A stretch of 64,000 bases of DNA from an uncultured Parolsenella sp. (GTDB lineage Bacteria; Actinomycetota; Coriobacteriia; Coriobacteriales; Atopobiaceae): the NCBI RefSeq assembly GCF_934660935.1, contig NZ_CAKUIH010000008.1, positions 1-64,000 of the forward strand. Reading direction: 5' to 3'. Positions 1 to 7,664 of the stretch are shown here, piece by piece. Positions within the stretch are counted from its first letter, which is position 1; each line of letters begins with the position of its first letter. A model generated the notes under the pieces. It ran no database searches, was not told where the DNA came from, and was given only the letters and a program-made list of their open reading frames with translations. A program made the translations under genes and the position numbers.

Positions 1-16
1 GGCATTTGCGTGCCGG

Positions 17-58
17 GAGGGCCCCGTCACCCGCGTGGTGGCGGGGCCCTCTTGCGTA
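17..58 (+). terminator. Rho-independent-type terminator of a gene left of the window
   Basis: Arms 17-31 and 37-51 pair over 15 bp with one G-U pair and a five-base loop. The sequence after the stem is only mildly T-rich. No gene precedes it here, so it most likely closes a plus-strand gene outside the window. Confidence 0.6.
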
Positions 59-301
59 TGGCGGGGCTCTTTGATTGTTCGCGGGTGTCGGCGGGCCCTT
101 CCTCGTTTATGAGCGCGTTGGTTGTTATTTGAAAGCCCTCAGGCCACCTCTTTTACCGTCGTAAAAGGGCCAAATTTATGGCATCTGTCCAAGGCGAATC
201 GCTATCACATTTTTTGAGCGGTCTATTTGAATTGCTTTGTGCTTTCTCGTGTGAAATTCTGCTGTCTTCCGTTGGCTGCTGGCCATTGACCTCCGTGCTT
301 T

Positions 302-634
302 CTAGATCAGGCCCAGAACGATATAGGAAGCTACTCCGGCGATGCAGCACCAAATCATCGAGCGTGTCTTCTTGGCTACAAGAAGAACCGCCATCGATGC
401 GATCAGCGGCATAACGTTTGCCCAGAGCCCCATTGCCGATGCTTGCGTTGAGTACAGGTCGTTTGCGATTAAGGCGGCAAAAGCTGCTGGCGGTATATAG
501 CCAAGAGCCTCCGTAATTCGATAGCTAAGTGGGCGGCCCCTAAGAATGAGGGCGGGGAGAACCCTGCAAGTTGCTATTTCGGCGCTGATCACGACCCATA
601 TAAGCAGAAACTCGCTGATGGTCATCTTCGTCAT
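302..634 (-). CDS. azlD: AzlD family branched-chain amino acid exporter subunit
   Basis: This 110-residue hydrophobic protein has the length and layout of AzlD, the small membrane partner of AzlC in branched-chain amino-acid export (BrnFE-like). Four hydrophobic segments can be seen, and the early region with RVLPALILRGRPLS matches the family's R-x-lP pattern. Its start overlaps the end of azlC by 4 nt (ATGA), so the two are translationally coupled. A weak hairpin (CTTTTAC/GTAAAAG, 150-167) lies beyond its 3' end. The exact substrate cannot be read from the sequence. Confidence 0.85.
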   Translation of the reverse strand: MTKMTISEFLLIWVVISAEIATCRVLPALILRGRPLSYRITEALGYIPPAAFAALIANDLYSTQASAMGLWANVMPLIASMAVLLVAKKTRSMIWCCIAGVASYIVLGLI

Positions 635-1353
635 CTTTCGGCGTTTTCATCGGCGTGATGCGTCCGATTCATTCCTAGTGGCTGATCAAGTATCAATGCT
701 GATACGACTCCGCAAATTGCTGCAAGGGGAACGGCCACACCCGAGGCACCTATGTTCTTGCAGATAATCACGGTTGCTGCGGCCGCAGCAATTGCTACAA
801 GGTTTCCCTTGGTGTGATTCTGCACGTATAGCAGGTATATGAACATAGAAGTCATTGCAAAGCTGGCTATTGACGTCGGTACGTTCAATGCATTTCCCAG
901 CAATGTTCCTGCTCCACAACTCAATGCCCACGTGATTTGAAGCATCGTCGATAGGGCAAATGAGTGCCGTGCTGTCCATGTTGGATCGGCGGCGAACTTG
1001 GAGAGCGTGATGCCATAGGACTCTTCGGTGAAATTGTAGGTTGCGAGGATCGTCTCCCTTTTCGGCTTGTTTTTAAGGAAGGGCGCGAGAGATGCCGAAT
1101 AGAGGGCGAAGCGTGAGGTGATGGCCGCAGTGGATGCGAGGATGGATAGCATGGGCGTGCCTGCGATCCAAAGATTGCTGATCATGAATTGACCGCCGCC
1201 CGAGAGGTAGGTAAAACCCAGCAGGGTGCTCATCCATGGGGTCATTCCCGCCTTGGCGGCTAATACGCCGCAGGCCAAACCAACGGTGACATAGGAGAGC
1301 ATGAGTGGCCATGCGGCTTCAAATGCGGTTGTGACCGTGCCTTTGTCTCTCAT
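631..1353 (-). CDS. azlC: AzlC family amino acid exporter, large subunit
   Basis: This 240-residue membrane protein resembles AzlC/BrnF. The N-terminal FEAAWPLMLSYVTVGLACGV and the YLSGGGQFM motif (about residues 45-55) are typical of the family. It forms the export channel with AzlD for branched-chain amino acids. The open frame extends further upstream, but that part has no family character. The ATG at 1353 gives the expected length and has a weak purine-rich site (AAAGAACA) before it. The gene is divergent from the LacI-type regulator across a 259 bp gap; control by that regulator is possible but not shown. Confidence 0.85.
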   Translation of the reverse strand: MRDKGTVTTAFEAAWPLMLSYVTVGLACGVLAAKAGMTPWMSTLLGFTYLSGGGQFMISNLWIAGTPMLSILASTAAITSRFALYSASLAPFLKNKPKRETILATYNFTEESYGITLSKFAADPTWTARHSFALSTMLQITWALSCGAGTLLGNALNVPTSIASFAMTSMFIYLLYVQNHTKGNLVAIAAAAATVIICKNIGASGVAVPLAAICGVVSALILDQPLGMNRTHHADENAER

Positions 1354-1612
1354 GCTGTTCTTTCGGTTTTGGATGTGCGCCTGCGTCTTTGGCGGGATAC
1401 CTCGAGATCGAACGCTTTGAAGGACTTTAAACGCACCATCGGCATGTGTGGAGGCTCCGGATGCCGAAATTAATGAACAGCTAACGAATTGTTGGTCGCT
1501 AAGCTTCACAATGATTTGATACTGATTCTGCTGGCTTGGGTTCGAACGCTCTTGGGGTTCGCGACGGCAGAGGCCGTGCGTCGCGGCGCGTGCGCGCGGG
1601 TTTGGAGGACGC

Positions 1613-2629
1613 ATGGCAGGCACGAGGATCACCGTAAAGGACATCGCGCAAATGGCCGGCGTTTCGGTTGCGACGGTGTCTCGTGTAATCAACCAAAATG
1701 GAAGGTTTTCTGCTGAGACCGAGCGCCGCGTACGCAAGATCATCGAAGAGTATGACTACCAGCCTAATCAGCTGGCCAAGGGTCTGCGCCAGAGGCATAA
1801 CTCCGCGGTTGGCATCATCGTCCCCAATATCGCCAACGAATTCTTCTCGTCAATGATTCTTGCGATGCAAACGAAGCTGTTCGAGTGTGGCTACGCCACC
1901 ATGATTTACAATACGAATGCTTCCCTTGATCTCGAGAGGCAGTGCCAGGCGCTGCTCGCGGCTCAAAGCGTCTCAGGTGTTATCGCCGTAAACAGCCTTG
2001 ATGATGTGCGCTCGGCTCTCAAGAGGTCCGTGCCTACGGTTTACGTAGATCGCTTCGTGAACGAGGAGGCGAACGCCGGCAAGGTCGCCTGCATTTCGTC
2101 TGACAACGAGCGAAGCGGACGACTCGCGGCGCGCGAGCTACTGAGTGGCGGATGCGTCAGTCCGGCGTTGATTCAGGCGCGCGAGGACTCTCCCATCACC
2201 AAGATTCGTACGCAGGGCTTTGTTGACGGGCTGCGAGTGGTTGGCGTAGAGCTGAGGCCCGAGCTAGTGCGTTCCTCTGCCGTGACTTCGTTCGACCGAG
2301 GCTATGAGCTTATGTGCGACCTCATTGACTCCGGGCACAAATTCGATGGCGTGTTCTGTCAGGCGGACTGGCTGGCGATGGGTGCCCTTGAGGCGTTGCG
2401 TGGACGGGGCATGAGCGTCCCCGCTGATGTTTGTGTCGTTGGACATGACGATATCTCGATCGCTCGCTTTGGACGGCCTCCTCTGACGACGATTCGCCAG
2501 GAGCCGCGTGTTCTCGGGGAGAAGGCGGCGGCTGCTCTTCTCGGGATGATGAATGACGAGACGCCGGACCAGTTGGTTACGTATGTTCCGGTCGAGATCG
2601 TTCGGAGGGAATCGACTCAGCGGGCATAG
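1613..2629 (+). CDS. LacI family transcriptional regulator
   Basis: This 338-residue protein has the classic LacI/GalR architecture. The HTH and hinge are at residues 5-60 (TVKDIAQMAGVSVATVSRVI, then YQPNQLAKGLR), followed by a periplasmic-binding-protein-like sensor domain to the end (GIIVPNIANEFFS, VCVVGHDDISIARF). The start follows GGAGG by five bases. Downstream, the gap before the allulose-6-phosphate epimerase gene carries at least three LacI-type palindromes built on GTAAACGTTTAC, so this protein probably represses that gene and possibly itself. The effector is presumably a sugar or sugar phosphate (inference). Confidence 0.9.
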   Translation: MAGTRITVKDIAQMAGVSVATVSRVINQNGRFSAETERRVRKIIEEYDYQPNQLAKGLRQRHNSAVGIIVPNIANEFFSSMILAMQTKLFECGYATMIYNTNASLDLERQCQALLAAQSVSGVIAVNSLDDVRSALKRSVPTVYVDRFVNEEANAGKVACISSDNERSGRLAARELLSGGCVSPALIQAREDSPITKIRTQGFVDGLRVVGVELRPELVRSSAVTSFDRGYELMCDLIDSGHKFDGVFCQADWLAMGALEALRGRGMSVPADVCVVGHDDISIARFGRPPLTTIRQEPRVLGEKAAAALLGMMNDETPDQLVTYVPVEIVRRESTQRA

Positions 2630-2738
2630 GTGCGGGCTGGCGCGGCCTTGGCGCCGAGCGCGCATGAGCATGAGTGGGTTGGATTGTGGCGCCGGGTGCT
2701 CATAAGTGTGGCGAAGGCATGAGTGAAACCTTATGAGC

Positions 2739-2762
2739 GCAAACGTTTACCCAAACGGTTAC
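2739..2762. promoter_or_regulatory. Tandem LacI-type operators
   Basis: GCAAACGTTTAC (2739-2750) is directly followed by CCAAACGGTTAC (2751-2762). Both match the GTAAACGnTTAC consensus of the two further sites closer to the epimerase gene. They are probably bound by the upstream LacI-family protein. Confidence 0.6.
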
Positions 2763-2828
2763 CCACAAATAATGAACCGCTAGCCGAGCGATCGCGGCGG
2801 TGGGTACAGGCGTGCTGGCCTGAATTGA

Positions 2829-2840
2829 GTAAACGATTAC
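2829..2840. promoter_or_regulatory. LacI-type operator
   Basis: GTAAACGATTAC is a one-mismatch copy of the palindrome at 2881-2892. It lies about 130 bp upstream of the epimerase start. Confidence 0.6.
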
Positions 2841-2879
2841 GCTATAAGCAGTCAGAAAGTCCTCGAGCTTGGCTGTCAG

Positions 2880-2893
2880 AGTAAACGTTTACT
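2880..2893. promoter_or_regulatory. Perfect LacI-type operator palindrome
   Basis: AGTAAACGTTTACT is a perfect 14 bp palindrome with the central CG of LacI/CcpA-family operators. A half site (GTAAACGA) follows near 2906. Its place 75 bp upstream of the epimerase start codon suits repression. Confidence 0.75.
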
Positions 2894-2966
2894 TAATTAT
2901 CTGCAGTAAACGAACGAAGTGATGCCGACAAGCCTTCGACGGAATGTGCGTGAGAAGGAGAGAAGA

Positions 2967-3692
2967 ATGAACAAGCCCCTTATGGCTCCGTCCCTTATGT
3001 GCATGGACCCGATGAACGTCGCTCGTGATATCAGCATCATGGACGAGCATTTTGACCTCTATCATGTCGACGTCATGGACTCTCGCTTCTGTCCCAACAT
3101 GGCTTTGACGCCGCAGTTTGCCAATACGCTGCACAAACACAGCTCGCTTCCCATGGATGTCCACCTCATGGTCGAGGACCCGGTGATGTTCACGGAGATG
3201 TTTGAGCTCGGCCCCGATGATTGCCTGTCATACCAGGCAGAGACCGTCGAGCGCAATGCCTTTCGCCTCTATGAACGCACGCGTCAGCTTGGCGTGAAGT
3301 TTGGAATCGTGCTCAGCCCGATGACTCCGCTTTCTGCGATCGAGACGATTTGCGAACGCATCGATATCCTTACGATCATGACCATCGACACGGGCTTTGC
3401 GGGGCAGAAGGTCATTCCGGAGACGCTCGCCAAGATCGAGGCGGCCCGCAAGCTTCGCGAGAATCGAGGCTGCCACTTTAAGATTCAGGTTGACGGCGGA
3501 GTTAAGCAGGCCACTTTCAAGACGTTCCAGCAGGCCGGCGCCGACATCCTCATCGTGGGCAACTCGGGCCTGTTCTCGCTTGACCCGAGCCTTCCGCTTG
3601 CTATTGAGAAGTACAAGTTGGCGTTCAAGGCAGAGACGGGCATTGACCTCGACGGTCCGGATGAGCCGGAGTCTCTTCGCTTCTGCGCATGA
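2967..3692 (+). CDS. alsE: D-allulose-6-phosphate 3-epimerase-like protein
   Basis: This 241-residue TIM barrel belongs to the ribulose-phosphate 3-epimerase superfamily. PSLMCMD near the N terminus and ILTIMTIDTGFAGQKVIPE in the middle match AlsE more closely than Rpe. Metal and acid/base residues are visible in YHVDVMD, MDVHLMVEDP and IQVDGGV. AlsE interconverts D-allulose-6-phosphate and D-fructose-6-phosphate. The start chosen follows AGAAGGAGAGAAG. The gene stands alone behind multiple LacI operators; no allose kinase or transporter is adjacent, so the substrate is less certain than the fold. A hairpin follows the stop. Confidence 0.8.
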   Translation: MNKPLMAPSLMCMDPMNVARDISIMDEHFDLYHVDVMDSRFCPNMALTPQFANTLHKHSSLPMDVHLMVEDPVMFTEMFELGPDDCLSYQAETVERNAFRLYERTRQLGVKFGIVLSPMTPLSAIETICERIDILTIMTIDTGFAGQKVIPETLAKIEAARKLRENRGCHFKIQVDGGVKQATFKTFQQAGADILIVGNSGLFSLDPSLPLAIEKYKLAFKAETGIDLDGPDEPESLRFCA

Positions 3693-3710
3693 TCTCCTCG
3701 GAATAGATAA

Positions 3711-3758
3711 GCGGCCCGACGTCGGCTATCGTGCTAGCGTCGGGCCGCATTCGTTTTG
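3711..3758 (+). terminator. Terminator hairpin after the epimerase gene
   Basis: Arms GCGGCCCGAC (3711-3720) and GTCGGGCCGC (3739-3748) pair perfectly over 10 bp and are followed by a T-rich stretch. Confidence 0.65.
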
Positions 3759-3882
3759 CCGTCTGGGGCGGGCGAGCAAGTGGGTCTACGGCGATATGGG
3801 ATTCCAGTTGCCTGTCTCGCCACGGGGCCGTGGCGTGGTTAAGTGTCCGCACGGGAGAGGATAATGGCCAAAAGGAGGCCAC

Positions 3883-4566
3883 ATGATCTACTTCACCTCG
3901 GATACGCACTTCGGCCATGAGAACGTTATTAGATTCACCGGCCGTCCCTATGGGACGGTCGCGCAGATGAACCATGCGCTCGTGGCAAACATTAACGCAC
4001 GAGTTCAACCTAGGGATGAGTTGTATATCCTGGGGGATTTTTCGTTTCGGATCACGGCCGAGGACGCCAAGGCAATTCGCGAGCAGATCAGGTGCGAGCG
4101 CGTCCATCTTATCCCGGGCAATCATGACAAGGATTGGGGCTCAAAGGGGCTGGCGGGCACGTTTGACGTGATGCCGCCAGTTTCGCGCCTCAAGGTGAAT
4201 GGCCATAAATACATCCTTTCGCACTATCCGTTGGTGGATTGGGAGGCTATGGAGCGCGGCTCGATGATGTTGCACGGACACATTCACAGCCGGGGCTCAG
4301 ACTACAACGAGCTGAATCGTATGCAGGGTATCTATCGCTATGACGTGGGCGTGGACGCGAACGGGCTTAGACCGGTTTCGATTGAGGAGGTCGACGCATG
4401 GTTTGCCGGTGTCGAGAACGCGGGCATAGCTCGTTGGCAAAGTTGGGTTGCGCCCAATCCGGGGCCTGCGCGAGACATCGCGCGGTCTCTGCTCGCCGAT
4501 GAGCTGGAGAGGGAGCCGGACAGGCATTCGGCGAACGGGAAAGGAGCGGCATGGCCGTCTTTGTAA
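3883..4566 (+). CDS. Calcineurin-like metallophosphoesterase
   Basis: This 227-residue protein carries the dimetal phosphoesterase motifs in order: SDTHFGHENVI (residues 6-16), LGDFSF, PGNHDKDW, LSHYPL and LHGHIHS. It resembles small stand-alone phosphoesterases of unknown substrate. A purine-rich AAAAGGAGG sits before the ATG. It overlaps the next phosphoesterase gene by 16 nt, so the two are coupled. The C-terminal ~50 residues after the last motif are low in recognisable features. Confidence 0.85.
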   Translation: MIYFTSDTHFGHENVIRFTGRPYGTVAQMNHALVANINARVQPRDELYILGDFSFRITAEDAKAIREQIRCERVHLIPGNHDKDWGSKGLAGTFDVMPPVSRLKVNGHKYILSHYPLVDWEAMERGSMMLHGHIHSRGSDYNELNRMQGIYRYDVGVDANGLRPVSIEEVDAWFAGVENAGIARWQSWVAPNPGPARDIARSLLADELEREPDRHSANGKGAAWPSL

Positions 4567-5270
4567 CGGGAGATATCCACGGTGGATGCGACATGCAGAA
4601 GCTCTATGACTGGGATTCGACGGTGGGCGAGTCCCTCGATGCGGATGATTACCTCATTGTTGCCGGGGACTTCGGATATCCGTGGGATTACTCTCGTGGC
4701 GAGTGCGATGAAATCGCCTGGCTCGAGGCGCGCCCCTACAACGTGCTGTTTGTTGACGGCAACCACGAGCAGTTCGCCCATTGGGAGACGCGTCCGCTTG
4801 AGATGTGGCGCGGCGGCCTTACGCAGCGTCTCTCGGAGGACTCGCCGATTCGCAGGCTTTGTCGTGGTGAACTGTTTGAACTCGGCGGCTCGCGTGTCTT
4901 CGTGTTGGGCGGGGCCGCAAGTACGGATATGGACTGGCGCACGCCTGGTATTGATTGGTGGCCTCAGGAGCTTCCCTCTGAGGAGGAGCTAGCGCATGCG
5001 GATGAGGTGCTTGCGGGTTGTGGCTGGAAAGTTGACTACGTAATCACGCATACATGTTCGAATCGGATGCTGTCACATGCGCTCTACCCGGATAAGACCT
5101 GGCAGACTCCGGAGCGCGATCGCTTCACGGGGTATCTCGACACCCTTGAAGACCGGCTGTCGTTTAGGCGTTGGTATTTTGGCCACTTCCATCGAGATCG
5201 CGACTTGGACGATGCGCATACTGTGCTCTATAACGAGGTGGTGCGCTTGGGTGACGGCGTGTTCGGGTAG
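4551..5270 (+). CDS. Second calcineurin-like metallophosphoesterase
   Basis: This 239-residue protein has a second, divergent set of phosphoesterase motifs: GDIHGG (residues 7-12), VAGDFGYPW, VDGNHEQF, ITHTCS and YFGHFHRD. The sequence differs enough from its neighbour that it is not a recent duplicate. GGAAAGGAG before the ATG lies inside the end of the preceding gene. The substrate is unknown; protein serine/threonine phosphatase or nucleotide phosphodiesterase activity are both possible. Confidence 0.85.
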   Translation: MAVFVTGDIHGGCDMQKLYDWDSTVGESLDADDYLIVAGDFGYPWDYSRGECDEIAWLEARPYNVLFVDGNHEQFAHWETRPLEMWRGGLTQRLSEDSPIRRLCRGELFELGGSRVFVLGGAASTDMDWRTPGIDWWPQELPSEEELAHADEVLAGCGWKVDYVITHTCSNRMLSHALYPDKTWQTPERDRFTGYLDTLEDRLSFRRWYFGHFHRDRDLDDAHTVLYNEVVRLGDGVFG

Positions 5271-5302
5271 AACTCCACGTATATGCGTCGAAGGGAGCTT
5301 TT

Positions 5303-6274
5303 ATGTGCACGAGCGTTAGGTTTACCAGCAAGAATGGTTCCATGTACCTCGGCCGCAATCTCGATTGGGGCTGCGGCTATGGCGAGCGCGTGCGCGTGAT
5401 GCCCAAGGGGTTTCTCGTGCGTTATCGCTTCCTTGACGATGCGCCTTCTGCGCACGCGGTAATTGGTATGTGCGTTGACTTCCAGAACCTGCCGATGTTC
5501 TTTGATTGCGGCAACGATGCCGGCCTTGCTGTTGCCGGTCTTAACTTCCCCGGCTTTGCGGAATACGCCGAGGGCCCCGCGGAGACGGGGAGAAACGTCT
5601 GCGCCTACGAGCTCCCGATGTGGATTGCCGCGAGCTTCTCGAGCGTGGATGAGGTCGTTGCCGCGCTTGAGGGCACCACGGTCGTCGGCGTGCCTGCGGG
5701 CGAGGGGCTCGGCGTCTCTTACCTGCACTGGATCGTGGGAGACGCGACTCGCAGTATCGTCATCGAATGCCGTGCGGATGGCATGCACGTGCTTGACGAT
5801 CCCGTTGACGTTCTTGCGAATCAGCCCTCGCTTGAGTGGCACCTCGAGAACCTCCGCAGCTATATCACCGCGACGAGCGATGCTCCCGCTCCCGCGAAGT
5901 GGCGTCGTGCCGAGCTTGCCCCCTATGGTGCCGGTGCCGGCATGCGTGGAATCCCTGGCGACTCGTATTCTCCCTCGCGCTTCGTGAAGGCCGCTTTCCT
6001 CAATGCCAACTATCCCGATAAAGAGAGCGAACACGATAACGTCATCCGCATGTTTCGTACGCTCGAGGGTGTGGCCATGGTCGAGGGTTCGGCGCGCATG
6101 ACGAACGGTGACCTGGAGAAGACCCTCTATACCAGCTGCTTTTCTGCCGAGACGGGCTGCTATTACTACAACACGTACGAGGACCTTGCGATTCGTTGCG
6201 TGAGCCTTGCGGATGCCGAGGGAGCGCCCGTGGATAAGCTCGTCTGTCCAGATCCTGTCAGGATTGATGGCTAA
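5303..6274 (+). CDS. cbh: Bile salt hydrolase (choloylglycine hydrolase)
   Basis: This 323-residue Ntn-hydrolase removes glycine or taurine from conjugated bile acids. The nucleophile Cys2 becomes N-terminal after Met removal. Arg18 and Asp21 (GRNLDW), Asn81 (AGLNFPG), Asn173 (LANQPS) and Arg226 (GIPGDSYSPSRF) occupy the positions of the known active-site set. There is no signal peptide, as is usual for the cytoplasmic enzyme. GGGAGC precedes the ATG. Penicillin V acylase is the main alternative, but the Asn81 context favours bile salts. It overlaps the next gene by 8 nt. Confidence 0.9.
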   Translation: MCTSVRFTSKNGSMYLGRNLDWGCGYGERVRVMPKGFLVRYRFLDDAPSAHAVIGMCVDFQNLPMFFDCGNDAGLAVAGLNFPGFAEYAEGPAETGRNVCAYELPMWIAASFSSVDEVVAALEGTTVVGVPAGEGLGVSYLHWIVGDATRSIVIECRADGMHVLDDPVDVLANQPSLEWHLENLRSYITATSDAPAPAKWRRAELAPYGAGAGMRGIPGDSYSPSRFVKAAFLNANYPDKESEHDNVIRMFRTLEGVAMVEGSARMTNGDLEKTLYTSCFSAETGCYYYNTYEDLAIRCVSLADAEGAPVDKLVCPDPVRIDG

Positions 6275-6812
6275 GCGCGGCGCTGGGCCGGGCACCTTTC
6301 GGGGCGTGGACGGATCGAATGGGGAAGGCGGGCGGACGTCGCCTCGCATGAAGGTTCTCGCGAGCCTGCTCGCCCTTGCGGTTGCCGCGCTGCTTTCCAT
6401 CGCGGGCGTTGGCGGAGGCTCGGGGCTTGGCGGCTCGGGCATACGGCCCAACGCGGTCGCGAGGACGGAAATCGCGTCCACCGCGTTGCCCTCGTCCGTT
6501 GCGGACCAACTGACGGATGCCCCTGCGAGCCAGGTCCAGGCCGCACGGGCCGGCGAGTTGCGTTTCCGCGGGGCGGATCGACTCTCCTCGCACTTCGGGA
6601 AGCACGGGGCGGAGGTCGGGTGTTCTACGGAGCCGGAATATGTCGCCGCAGCCAATGCCGTGGTGGCGAATGATGCCGCCCTCCATAAGGAGGAGGCGGA
6701 CGGTGACGATATCTACTATCTTGAGGAGACGGGTGAGCTCGTCGTCGTTTCGACGAAGGGGTATATTCGCACCTACTTCATTTCTAACCTCGACTATTTT
6801 GGACGACAGTGA
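6267..6812 (+). CDS. Small exported protein with BECR-type ribonuclease-toxin-like domain
   Basis: This protein is 181 residues long. A hydrophobic export segment spans residues 28-48 (MKVLASLLALAVAALLS), and the ATG at 6348 (Met28) is an alternative start that would make it a normal signal peptide. The C-terminal ~75 residues contain SHFGKHGAEVG, a YVAAANAVV helix and VSTKGYIRTYF. This resembles stand-alone and polymorphic-toxin domains of the barnase/EndoU/colicin-E5/RelE-like fold; I rely on pattern memory, not a search. The conserved His, Lys and Arg would be catalytic. No immunity gene is next to it. It overlaps both bile salt hydrolase and rsmJ, giving a compact cotranscribed unit. Confidence 0.6.
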   Translation: MAKRGAGPGTFRGVDGSNGEGGRTSPRMKVLASLLALAVAALLSIAGVGGGSGLGGSGIRPNAVARTEIASTALPSSVADQLTDAPASQVQAARAGELRFRGADRLSSHFGKHGAEVGCSTEPEYVAAANAVVANDAALHKEEADGDDIYYLEETGELVVVSTKGYIRTYFISNLDYFGRQ

Positions 6813-7516
6813 GCGTGGACACCGTGATGGATGAGATGGCGGGCACCGTGGCGCCGGGTGAGATGGGCTTGACGCTTCCCGAGGGGGTTGAGCTTCGCCG
6901 CGTCGACGGGCGGCTCACGCTTATGGCGGACGGGATGGAGCTCGCGGAGGACTTTCGCGAGATGCTTCCGCGCCTGCGCCCCGACCGCCTTGGTCGCGAG
7001 CTTCTCGTAAAGGCTGTGCGTGTGCGCGGCGTTGAGGGGATTCGCGTCTTTGATGCGACGGCGGGCCTGGGCGAGGATTCGATGCTGCTCGCCGCTGCCG
7101 GCTTTTCCGTGACGATGTGCGAGGGTGACCCCGTTATCGCCGCGCTCCTTGGCGACGGGCTTAGACGCGCGGTGGATGATCCCGAGTTGTCGGGCACCGT
7201 GGGGCGCATGAGCCTCGTTGAGGGCGATTCCATCGAGATTCTCCCCTCGCTTACGGAGGCGCCCGACGTGGTCTATCTCGATCCGATGTTCCCGGCGCGC
7301 ACGAAGAGCGCCGCGGTGAAGAAGAAGTTCCAGCTCTTGCATCGGCTTGAGTCTCCCTGTGCGGACGAGGCTTCCCTCATGGACGCGGCGTTGGCCGCGC
7401 GTCCGCGAAAGATCGTCGTCAAGCGGCCGATTAAGGCGCCGGCGCTGGCCGGGGTTCGCCCGAGCCACAGCATCTCCGGCAAGGCGGTTAGGTATGACGT
7501 CATCGTGCCGGCATAG
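6809..7516 (+). CDS. rsmJ: RsmJ-like 16S rRNA guanine-N2 methyltransferase
   Basis: This 235-residue class I SAM-dependent methyltransferase of the YhiQ/RsmJ family modifies 16S rRNA at the position equivalent to G1516. Visible motifs are FDATAGLGEDSMLLAAAG (SAM binding), CEGDPVIAALLGDGL, VYLDPMFPART (the family's DPMFP catalytic loop) and KIVVKRPIKAP near the C terminus. It starts at a GTG overlapping the previous stop (GTGA). A long hairpin follows within 6 bp of the stop. Confidence 0.88.
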   Translation: MSVDTVMDEMAGTVAPGEMGLTLPEGVELRRVDGRLTLMADGMELAEDFREMLPRLRPDRLGRELLVKAVRVRGVEGIRVFDATAGLGEDSMLLAAAGFSVTMCEGDPVIAALLGDGLRRAVDDPELSGTVGRMSLVEGDSIEILPSLTEAPDVVYLDPMFPARTKSAAVKKKFQLLHRLESPCADEASLMDAALAARPRKIVVKRPIKAPALAGVRPSHSISGKAVRYDVIVPA

Positions 7517-7521
7517 CGCGA

Positions 7522-7556
7522 AAACCAGAAAAAGGGACAGTCCCTTTTTCTGGTTT
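7522..7556. terminator. Perfect 16 bp hairpin with GGGACAGTCCC core
   Basis: Arms 7522-7537 and 7541-7556 are perfectly complementary with a three-base loop. The stem reads AAACCAGAAAAAGGGA on the left, so transcripts in either direction would have a T-run within the descending arm. It can act as a bidirectional terminator for rsmJ. The GGGACAGTCCC centre also resembles dispersed REP-like palindromes. Confidence 0.7.
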
Positions 7557-7664
7557 GCTGGCTTTCCGTTCGCGTAGGGTGCGTGGCCTCCTGTCGAGCG
7601 GGTGGCGCGCGCCCTTTACATAACATGTAGGCTTGTCTTCACGGAAGCGGGAGAAGGGGAGCTA

